Assembly: GCA_016217595.1 (NCBI GenBank)
Contig: JACRHS010000011.1
Span: 1-64,000, forward strand
DNA length: 64,000 nt
From: Opitutia bacterium
GTDB lineage: Bacteria > Verrucomicrobiota > Verrucomicrobiia > Opitutales > Opitutaceae
Direction of reading: 5' to 3'
Shown: in pieces, positions 41,398 through 49,900 of the stretch
Position numbering within the stretch: the stretch's first letter is position 1
Layout of the letters: each line of letters starts with the position of its first letter
Made by a program: the position numbers and the translations under genes
The notes under the pieces: model-generated
Told to the model about the DNA's origin: nothing
The model's database searches: none
What the model saw: only the letters and a program-made list of their open reading frames with translations

Positions 41398-42798
41398 ATG
41401 CTCGCCTACGAATCCATCCGCTCCGCCCTCGCCGCGCAGCCGCTCTTCGAGGCGAAAAGCTGGCAGCTCGCGCCCGAGGCATGGCCGCTCGCGCCCGACC
41501 AACTGGCCCAGCTGGAGGCCATCGGCGCGGCGTGTCTGGAATTTCATCAGGCGCTCGAAACGCTCTACCTGCGCTCGGTCGCCGGAAAAAATCTCCTGCG
41601 CAACAAACCGCTGCTCGCGCCCTGGGTCGCCGAGTACCTCGACCGCGGCAAACCGCGCGAACTCGTCGTGCACGCCCGCGATCCGAAAAACCGCGGCAAA
41701 TTTCCGCCCGTGTTGCGGCCCGACCTGTTGCTCACCGACGACGGTTTCGTGCTCACCGAGCTCGACTCCGTGCCCGGCGGCATCGGCCTCACCGCGTTCC
41801 TCAACCGGCTCTACGCCGCGGACGGCTCCGGCGCGATTTTAGGCGCGAACGACGCGATGATCCGGCACTTCCACGCCGCGCTCGCCGCCCTGCGCCCCGA
41901 CGCCGCCAATCCGGTGATCGCGCTCGTCGTGAGTGAGGAGGCCGCGACCTACCGCCCGGAGATGGAATGGCTCGCGCAACAGCTCCAGTTGCTCGGCCGC
42001 CGCGTCTACTGCCTGCGGCCCGACCAGATTTTCCCGCTCGGCTCCGCGCTCTTCTTCGACCTCGAAGGCAACCCCGAGAAGGTCGACATCATCTACCGCT
42101 TCTTCGAGCTCTTCGACCTCGCCAACATCCGCACCGCCCCGTTTTTCCTCGAAGCGTGGCAGGCCGGCGAAGTCGCCATCGCACCGCCGATGCGCCCGTT
42201 TCAGGAGGAGAAACTCGCGCTCGCGTTGTTTCACCACCACCGGTTGCGCGAATTCTGGACCGAGACGCTCAGCCGGCGCGCACTCGAACTGCTGCGTCAA
42301 TTGATCCCGCCCTCCTGGGTGCTCGACGCCGCGCCGCTCCCGCCCGGCGCCGTGCTCGACGGTCCAACCGTCGGCGGCCGACCGCTGCACGACTGGCGCG
42401 ATCTCGCCGCCGCCTCGCAAAAGGAACGCGATCTCATCGTTAAAATCAGCGGCTACCACGAGACCGCGTGGGGCGCGCGCAGCGTCGTGCTCGGCAGCGA
42501 TTGCTCGCGCGACGAGTGGCAGTTCGGCCTCGAACGCGCCCTCGAACTCGCGCCGACCAATCTCCACGTGCTGCAAGCCTACCGCAAACCGAAGCGCGCG
42601 CGCCACCGGCTTTACGACGCCGCCGCGCCGCACACCATCGCGGAGAAAGACGGCCGGCTGCGCCTGTGCCCGTACTATTTTGTCGTCGGTGGCCAGACGC
42701 ACCTCGGCGGCGCCCTCGCCACTTTCTGCCCGCCCGACAAGAAGATCATCCACGGCATGCAAGACGCCGCCCTGCTGCCCTGCCGGGTGGCGGGCTGA
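41398..42798 (+). CDS. conserved protein, possible circularly permuted ATP-grasp
   Basis: A 466-residue protein that I do not recognise with certainty. 'VLRPDLLLTDDGFVLTELDS' followed by 'VPGGIGLTAFLNRLY' resembles the Asp/Glu-Pro-Gly-Gly block of circularly permuted ATP-grasp or glutathionylspermidine-synthase-like enzymes; 'KERDLIVKISGYHETAWGAR' could hold the ATP-binding Lys; 'RLRLCPYYFVVGGQTHLGGA' may supply Arg and Asn/Gln ligands. It is codon-wise native and in the same direction as prfB, 80 nt downstream. ATG 41398 is taken because upstream codons overlap the end of prfB. If the family is right, it ligates an amine or amino acid to a carboxylate. Confidence 0.75.
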   Translation: MLAYESIRSALAAQPLFEAKSWQLAPEAWPLAPDQLAQLEAIGAACLEFHQALETLYLRSVAGKNLLRNKPLLAPWVAEYLDRGKPRELVVHARDPKNRGKFPPVLRPDLLLTDDGFVLTELDSVPGGIGLTAFLNRLYAADGSGAILGANDAMIRHFHAALAALRPDAANPVIALVVSEEAATYRPEMEWLAQQLQLLGRRVYCLRPDQIFPLGSALFFDLEGNPEKVDIIYRFFELFDLANIRTAPFFLEAWQAGEVAIAPPMRPFQEEKLALALFHHHRLREFWTETLSRRALELLRQLIPPSWVLDAAPLPPGAVLDGPTVGGRPLHDWRDLAAASQKERDLIVKISGYHETAWGARSVVLGSDCSRDEWQFGLERALELAPTNLHVLQAYRKPKRARHRLYDAAAPHTIAEKDGRLRLCPYYFVVGGQTHLGGALATFCPPDKKIIHGMQDAALLPCRVAG

Positions 42799-42821
42799 GT
42801 TTATTCCAGCTGTCCGCTGGC

Positions 42822-42827
42822 TATAAA
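42822..42827 (+). promoter_or_regulatory. TATAAA box in the sulfatase leader
   Basis: TATAAA lies 109 nt before the sulfatase ATG, just downstream of the previous stop. It may be a -10 element with a long leader; no -35 is obvious. Confidence 0.25.
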
Positions 42828-42936
42828 TATCACCCTTTCCGCGGGCAGTTTGCCCTGCTGTGGTGATGCCGTCTCATTGCCTGTGGTCACGTCCAACCCT
42901 ACCTGCGCGCTGTGCGCAGACTTCGTTTTCCCCACC

Positions 42937-44598
42937 ATGAAACTGTCACGCCTCCACGTTCTCCTCGTTTCGTTGATCCTCTCGTCCCTGTCGCTCCCGG
43001 CGGCGGATAAACCCAATATCATCGTCGTTCTCGTGGACGACATGGGCTGGGGAAATCTCGGCTGCTACGGCGGGGTCGTCGAGACGCCCAACATCGATCG
43101 CCTCGCCACGCAGGGCGTCCGTTTCAACCAGTTTTACAACGCCGGCCGGTGCTGCCCCACGCGGGCCAGCTTGTTGACCGGCCTGTCCCCGCACGAGGCG
43201 GGCGTCGGCCACATGACGTTCAAGCGCACCGGGAAAACGCCCTCCAGCATCCCGGAGCGCATGCAGTTGCCCTACGCGTATCGCGGCTGGCTGGGCGACG
43301 CCGTGCCCACGCTGCCCGAGATGCTGCGCACCGCCGGCTACGGCACCTACATGGTGGGCAAATGGCATGTCGGAAACAGCGATCCCGCGACCTGGCCCAA
43401 GCAGCGCGGCTTCGACCGTTACTACGGTTTCCTCGAAGGCACCTCCGATTATTTCAAACCCAACGATCTGCACCGCGACAACGAGCGCATCGAGCCGTCC
43501 GGCGAACGCTACTACACCACCGATGCCTTCACGACCGAGGCGATCCAGTTTCTGCGCAACCACCGGGCCAGGCCGGACAAGTCGCCCTTCTTCCTCTATC
43601 TCGCCTACAACGCTCCGCACTTCCCGTTGCAGGCGATGCCCGAGGACTTCGCGAAATACCGCGGTCGCTTCAAGGAAGGCTGGGACGTGATGCGCGAAAA
43701 AATCCTCGCCCGCCAAAAACAACTGGGCCTGCTCCCCGCCGACACCCCGCTGGCGCCGCGCCCCGGCGCGAGCACCAAGCTCGGCAGCGAGGGCGGTCCG
43801 GTGCCCGCCTGGGATTCGCTCACGGCGGAGCAGAAAGACGCGATGGATGCGATCATGGCGACCTACGCCGGCATGATCGATCGCGTGGACCAGAATGTCG
43901 GCAAGCTCGTCGCCCATTTGCGCGAGAGCGGCGAACTCGACCGCACGTTGATCTTCCTCCTCTCCGACAACGGTGCCGAAGCCGAGAGTCCGCCGCTTGG
44001 AATTTTCAAGCTGGAGAACCTCGGCCGGTACGGCAGCGGCGAAAAACAATACGGTCGCGCCTGGGCCACGTGCTCCAACACCCCGTTCCGCGAGTACAAA
44101 CACTACATGCACCAGGGCGGCATCCAGACGCCGCTCATCGTGCACTGGCCCGCCGCCATCCCGGCCGCCCGACAAAACCGCATCCTCACACAATACGGTT
44201 TCCTCCCCGACATCACCGCGACGTGCCTCGATGTGGCCGGCGCCACCCGGCCCGCGACGATGAAAGACCAGCCCGTGCCCGCGAGCGACGGCCGCAGTTT
44301 GCAGGCGCTGCTCCGCGGCGCCGACGCCCCCGTGCATCCGCAGCAGTCCATCTGCGTCGAGCACGAGGGCAACCGCATGATTCGCGACGGCCAGTGGAAA
44401 CTCGTGGGTTTCTACAACGAGCCGTGGGAGCTCTTCGACATCGAGGCGGACCGGAGCGAGGCCCGCAATCTGGCGGCGCAGCATCCCGAGATCGTGGAGC
44501 GTCTGAGCCGCGCCTACGATGCCTGGGCGAAACGCGCAGGTGTGCGGTCGTGGACCGAGGCCCAAAAGTACTCCGTCTACGCGAAGCCGAATAAATAA
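42937..44598 (+). CDS. exported sulfatase (arylsulfatase type)
   Basis: A 553-residue type I sulfatase. The signal peptide is residues 1-23 ('VLLVSLILSSLSLPAAD'). 'KPNIIVVLVDDMGWGNLGCY' holds the calcium-binding Asp pair, and 'GRCCPTRASLLTG' contains the C-x-P-x-R motif (C72-C73-P74-T75-R76), whose first Cys becomes formylglycine. 'YMVGKWHVGN' supplies the next Lys/His and 'IFLLSDNGAEAE' the late Asp-Asn. It removes sulfate esters from a polysaccharide or glycan outside the cytoplasm. It is followed after 44 nt by an exported alpha-galactosidase, which suggests a sulfated galactose-containing substrate. The formylglycine-generating enzyme is not in the window. Confidence 0.95.
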   Translation: MKLSRLHVLLVSLILSSLSLPAADKPNIIVVLVDDMGWGNLGCYGGVVETPNIDRLATQGVRFNQFYNAGRCCPTRASLLTGLSPHEAGVGHMTFKRTGKTPSSIPERMQLPYAYRGWLGDAVPTLPEMLRTAGYGTYMVGKWHVGNSDPATWPKQRGFDRYYGFLEGTSDYFKPNDLHRDNERIEPSGERYYTTDAFTTEAIQFLRNHRARPDKSPFFLYLAYNAPHFPLQAMPEDFAKYRGRFKEGWDVMREKILARQKQLGLLPADTPLAPRPGASTKLGSEGGPVPAWDSLTAEQKDAMDAIMATYAGMIDRVDQNVGKLVAHLRESGELDRTLIFLLSDNGAEAESPPLGIFKLENLGRYGSGEKQYGRAWATCSNTPFREYKHYMHQGGIQTPLIVHWPAAIPAARQNRILTQYGFLPDITATCLDVAGATRPATMKDQPVPASDGRSLQALLRGADAPVHPQQSICVEHEGNRMIRDGQWKLVGFYNEPWELFDIEADRSEARNLAAQHPEIVERLSRAYDAWAKRAGVRSWTEAQKYSVYAKPNK

Positions 44599-44642
44599 TA
44601 TGCTTTCCCGCCGCCACGACCATCTTCCCCTTAGGCCCACCC

Positions 44643-46862
44643 ATGAAATCTAACGTCCTTCCCTGGCTGGCGGTTTTCCTCGCGGTCACCAGTTTGCTCC
44701 GCGGCGCCGAGCCGACAGTGCAATCCGTCACAACGCGCGATCTGGCGCTCGTCTACTCCGTCGATGCCGCGCACCGGCTCATGTTCCGGCATTTCGGCCC
44801 CAAGCTGGCGCACGAAGCGGAGCTGGCCCGCGCCAAAACTCCCGCCGTCTCCGATGTGCGCTCGATGCGCCATTGGGAGGCGTATCCCGCCTACGGCCGC
44901 GCCGAGGTGTACAGCCCCGCGCTCCAGGTCACGCACGCCGACGGCAGCCTCGTCACCGAGCTCGTTTTTGCCCAGCGCAAGACCTTGCCCGCACCGGAGG
45001 GCGTGACGCACACGGTCTTCGTTTTGCGCGACGCCGTGCAGCCGCTCACGGCCGAGCTCCACCTCGAAGCCTACGCGCAGGAAAACGTGTTCGCCCAATG
45101 GGTCGAGGTGAGCCACAGCGAAAAGGGTCCCATCGCGATCGGCTCGATCTTCTCGGGCTTTCTGCCCAGCGCGGCCCGAAAATATTTTCTGTCCCATTTC
45201 CACGGCGCGTGGTCCAGCGAGATGACGCTTTCCGAGGAAGAATTGAAGCCGGGCGTCAAAATCATCGAGTCGCAACGCGGCGTCCGCATCACCCAGCAGG
45301 ACAATCCTTCGTTCCTGCTCGCGCTCGACCAACCCGCCACCGAGGAAACGGGCGAGATCATCGGCGGCGCGCTCGCTTGGTCGGGCAATTTCCGGCTCTC
45401 GTTCCAAGTCGACGAGTGGGGCCAGCTCCGCACGCTCGCCGGCCTCAACCCCTTCGTCTCCGAGCTCAAACTCGCCCCCGGCGAACCGTTCGTGTCGCCC
45501 AAGTTTATCTTCACGTACAGCCCGGCGGGCCGCGGTCTTGTCTCGCGCCGCCTGCACGACTGGGCGCGCCGCTACGCGCTGGCCGACGGGTTCACGCCGC
45601 GCTCCATTGTGCTCAACAGCTGGGAGGGCGCCTACTTCAAGTTCGATGAAGCCACGCTCACCGGCATGATCGACGGCGCCGCGCAACTCGGCGTCGAAAC
45701 CTTCGTCCTCGACGATGGCTGGTTCGGCAACAAGCACCCGCGCGACAGCGCCGAGGCCGGCCTCGGCGACTGGCAGACCAACATCAAAAAGCTCCCCCGC
45801 GGCCTGAACTATCTCGCCGATTACGCCGAGTCGAAGGGCATGAAGTTCGGTCTCTGGATCGAGCCCGAAATGGTCAATCCGCGCAGCGAGCTCGCCGAGC
45901 GCCACCCCGAATGGATCGTGCAAAGTCCCGGCCGGGAGAAGATCGCCATGCGCAACCAGTGGCTCCTCGATCTGGGCAACCCCGCCGTGCAGGAGTTCGT
46001 CTGGCAAATGGTGGACCGCCTCCTCACCGAGCACCCGAAAATCGCCTACCTGAAATGGGACGCCAACCGTCACGTCTCGCAACCCGGCACGACCGCGCTG
46101 CCGGCCGACCGCCAGAGCAGTTTTTGGACGGCCTACGTTCGCGGACTTTATTCGGTCTACGCGAAAATCCGCGCCAAGTATCCCCAGATCATCCTCCAAG
46201 TTTGCGCCTCGGGCGGCGGTCGCGTCGATTTCGGCGCGCTGGCTTACCACCACGAATTCTGGGCCTCCGACAACACCGACGCCCTCAGCCGCCTGACCAT
46301 CCAGTACGGCACCAACCTCATTTACCCGCCGATCGCCACCGCCGCGCACGTTTCCACCAGCCCGAATCACCAGACGGGCAACGTCACCCCGCTGAAATTC
46401 CGCTTCGATGTCGCGATGACCGGCCGCCTCGGCCTGGAGCTGCAACCCAAGGATATGGACGCCGCCGAGCAGGAATTCGCGCGCGCCGCCATTGCCACGT
46501 ACAAACGCATCCGGCCGTTGCTCGCGCAGGGCGACCTCTACCGCATGCACTCGCCCTACGAACCCGGCGGCTGGGTTTCGCAGATGCTGGTGGCCAAGGA
46601 CCGCACCCAGGCGGCGGTGTTCGTGTTCAGCACGCAGGCCCACCGCCGCGGCGTCGTGCCCACCTTGCGGTTACGCGGACTCGATCCCGCGAAACGCTAC
46701 AAAGTCACCGAGCTGAACCGCCTCGCCCCGGCCAAGGGCGCCGGCGCTTTCTGGGGCAACGGCCAGACCTTCACCGGCGAGTACCTCACCGAGATCGGCC
46801 TGGAAGCCAACATCGGCAAAATCTACACCAGCGCCGTCTTCCTGCTCGAAGCCGTGCCCTGA
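44643..46862 (+). CDS. exported alpha-galactosidase, GH36
   Basis: A 739-residue enzyme with signal peptide (residues 1-22, 'WLAVFLAVTSLLRGAEP'). The N-terminal beta-supersandwich is followed by the barrel: 'FVLDDGWFGNKHPRD' binds substrate, D473 in 'YLKWDANRHVSQPG' is the nucleophile, and D543 in 'FWASDNTDALSRL' the acid/base; 'FGLWIEPEMVNPRSEL' and 'CASGGGRVDFGALAYH' are further GH36 signatures. It cleaves terminal alpha-galactose. Position and spacing after the sulfatase suggest a common substrate. There is a short spacer and no terminator between them. Confidence 0.95.
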   Translation: MKSNVLPWLAVFLAVTSLLRGAEPTVQSVTTRDLALVYSVDAAHRLMFRHFGPKLAHEAELARAKTPAVSDVRSMRHWEAYPAYGRAEVYSPALQVTHADGSLVTELVFAQRKTLPAPEGVTHTVFVLRDAVQPLTAELHLEAYAQENVFAQWVEVSHSEKGPIAIGSIFSGFLPSAARKYFLSHFHGAWSSEMTLSEEELKPGVKIIESQRGVRITQQDNPSFLLALDQPATEETGEIIGGALAWSGNFRLSFQVDEWGQLRTLAGLNPFVSELKLAPGEPFVSPKFIFTYSPAGRGLVSRRLHDWARRYALADGFTPRSIVLNSWEGAYFKFDEATLTGMIDGAAQLGVETFVLDDGWFGNKHPRDSAEAGLGDWQTNIKKLPRGLNYLADYAESKGMKFGLWIEPEMVNPRSELAERHPEWIVQSPGREKIAMRNQWLLDLGNPAVQEFVWQMVDRLLTEHPKIAYLKWDANRHVSQPGTTALPADRQSSFWTAYVRGLYSVYAKIRAKYPQIILQVCASGGGRVDFGALAYHHEFWASDNTDALSRLTIQYGTNLIYPPIATAAHVSTSPNHQTGNVTPLKFRFDVAMTGRLGLELQPKDMDAAEQEFARAAIATYKRIRPLLAQGDLYRMHSPYEPGGWVSQMLVAKDRTQAAVFVFSTQAHRRGVVPTLRLRGLDPAKRYKVTELNRLAPAKGAGAFWGNGQTFTGEYLTEIGLEANIGKIYTSAVFLLEAVP

Positions 46863-46985
46863 GTTTGGCGGCCCGAACGCAGCGCCCCGGAAACTAGCCA
46901 ACCCGCGACGCAAGGGTTGGCTTCGGTGGCTTTCGCAAACGTTCGTCGGCCGGGCGAATAACCGGCCGCATGCCGCCTTGCGCCC

Positions 46986-49900
46986 GTGCCGGGATTCCCT
47001 CTTATAAACCTCGTGCCCAGCACCGCCGCTTCCAGTTCCACCCGTTTCCTCTCGCGGAAATCGCGCGCGCTTCTTTCCGCCGCGTTGCTGACTCTCGGTC
47101 CCGTCCTGCCCGCCGCGCCCGCGGCCGCCCCCGATCTCGCCGCCGTCAAGGCCAGGGCCGACGCCGGCGATCCCGAGGCGCTCAACACCCTCGCCAACGC
47201 CTACACCAGCGGCCAGGGCGTGCCGCGCGACGAAGCCGCCGCACTCCGCCTTTACCAGCAGGCCGCCGAACGCGGACATGCGCCGGCGTTTTTTAATCTC
47301 GGCATGATGCACGAGCTCGGCCGCGGCGTCGCCACCGACCCGGCCAAGGCGTTCGGTTTTTATCTCAAGGCCGCCGAACGCGGTTTCGCCCCCGCGCAGT
47401 TCAACGTTGGCAACATGTACGCCAACGGCGTCGGCACCCGGCAGGATTATTTCGAGGCCGCGCTCTGGTTCCGCCAGGCCGCCGATCAGGGCATCCCCGA
47501 GGCCCAGCACAACCTCGCCCTCGCCTACGAACTCGGCCGCGGTGTCGCCAAGGACGAGGTGCAGGCCCGCCGTTGGTACCAGCTCGCCGCCGATCGCAAC
47601 TATTCCCGCGCCCGGTACAACCTCGCGCTCATGGCCGAGGAAGGCCGCGGTGGCGCGCGCGACGAGGCCGCCGCCGTCCAGCTCTATCTCGCCGCCGCCC
47701 GGCAGGGCTTCGGTCCCGCGCAAAACAATTACGGCATCATGCTCGCCGAGGGCCGCGGCGGGCTCGTCACCGATCTGCCGCAAGCCTACGCGTGGCTCGC
47801 GCTCGCCGTGGAAAACGGTGCCAAGCCCACCGGCCGCGATCTGGTGGCGCAACAGTTCAACCCCGCCCAACGCGCCCAGGCCAACGCCAAGCTCGTTGCT
47901 CTGCGCACCGAGCTCAACAGCCAGGCCCCCGCCTCCGTGCCCGGCGCTCCCGCCTCGACGGCCGCCACGACCGCTCTCGCCGCGGCCACTCCGCCCGCCG
48001 CTAAACCCGCCGCCGCCCCGCTGGCGTCCGACACGCTGTTGACCGCGCGCATCAAATCGCTCGAAGAGGAACTCACCCGCCAGCGCACCGCGCAAAACCA
48101 GCTCGTCGAGGTCAACCAGCGTCTCCAGCGCGAAAAGGCCCAGCTCGAATTGCAGGTGCAGACCGCCAGCCGCGCCGACAGCAAGACCGCCGCCAACGCC
48201 AGCCAGTTGGCCAGTCTGCAAACACAGCTCAAAGCCGCGCTCGAGCGCGCCACCAAGCTCGAATCGGAGAACGCCCGCCTCGCCGCCTCGCAACGCAGCA
48301 GCAGCGACGCCACCGGACAGGCGCAACTCGCCGAGCTGCGCACCGTCGCCGCCCGCCTCGCCGAGGAAAACCGCACGTTGCAGGCGGACAAAACCGCCGC
48401 CCAAAAACAATCCGCCGACTCCGCCACCCAGCTCGAACCGGCCCGCCAGACCATCGCCCGCCTCAACGGCGAAGCCGCCGCCCGCCCCGAGAGCGCCGCC
48501 CCTCCGGCCAGCGCCGCCGACCTGGCGCGGATGGAAGCCAACTTGAAAGCGGCGCAGGCCGACAACGCCCGGCTCAACGACGAGGTCAAACGCGCCACCA
48601 TCGAGTTGAGCCGTCTCAACCGCGAGCTGCGCAATGCCCGCGACCAGGCCGCCAAGGCCCCCGCGACGGCGCCCACTGCCGAACCCGCGCCAGACGCCGC
48701 CGCCACTGCCGAAAAAATCGCCGAGCTTACCCGCCTGCTCGAAGAAGTGCGCGTTTCCAACCAGCGGCTCGCCGAGGAAAACACCCGTCTGACCAAGACG
48801 GCGCAGACCGCCGCCGCCGCCAGCCGCGGCGACACCGCGCGCCTCGCCCAGCAGCTGGATGCCGCCAGCAAAGCGCGCGAACAACTGGAGAAGGAAAAAG
48901 CCGACCTCGCCCGCCAACTGGCCGAGGCCGAACAGAAATTTCAACAAGCCGCGTCCGCCCAACAATCGGCGGAATCCGTCGCCAGCGAGGGCAAACAGCA
49001 GCGCGCCAAACTCGCCCAGGCGCAGCTGGAACTCGCCGCCGCCCGCAGCGAGGCCGAGACCGCCCGCGGCCAGTTGCAAAGCGCGCAGGAGGAAAACGCC
49101 GCCCGTATCCGCAAGCTGGAGGCCCAGGTGGCCGACGCGCGCAAGGCGGTTGATGACACCGAGGCGCTTTTCCGCAAGCAGCAGGAGACCAACGCCACCC
49201 TCGCCGGTCGCGTCGATCAGCTTCTCGCCGAGAACAAACGCCTCGCCGGCGCCAAGGCCGCGCCCGTGGTCGATCCGGCCGCCGTGGCCGAGCTCGCCGG
49301 CGCGCGCCAGCAGTTGACGGAGGCCAGGAACCAACTGGCCGCCGCCCAGCAGGTCGCCACCGACGCCGAGTCCGCCCGCGCCAAACTGGCCGATGAGCTC
49401 AAAGCCGCCCGCGCCACCTCCGACCGCGACCTCGCCAGCCTGCGCGAAGAGCTGACGGCCTTGCGCGCCCGCGTCGCCAGCCAGGCGGAAGTGGGCACGG
49501 CCCAAACCGACCGCGTTGCGGCGCTCGAACGCCAGCTCACCGAGAGCAAGGCGTCCGCCGAAAAATTACTGGCCGCCAACACCGAGCTCGTTCAGCAGCG
49601 CAACCAGCTTCAACTCGCCGCGCGTCAGCAAGGCGAACAAGCGAAGACCCTGGACGATTTACAGACCCAACTCACCGCCGCCCGCGAAAAGGAAACCGCC
49701 GCCACCGCGCGTCTCCGCGAGACCGCGGCGCAGTTCGAAGCGTTGCAAAGCAAAGCCCAGGCGGGCGACACCGCCGCCGCCGAGCTGGCCAATGTGCGCC
49801 AGCAGCTGGAAGCCGTGCAGAAGCAACTCGCCGCCGCCCAGTCCCAAAGCGAACAAGCGCAGGCCGCGGCCCGCGAGGCCGCCGATTTGCGCGAGCGTCT

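Noticed and set aside
44631..46643. Minus-strand open frame opposite the alpha-galactosidase gene
   Set aside because: No recognisable motif, fully overlapped by a gene with all GH36 catalytic residues.
47003..47008. TATAAA just before GTG 47013 as promoter of the LysM-protein gene
   Set aside because: A transcript from it would start beyond the GTG and lose the signal peptide start, so it is probably chance or serves a different start.
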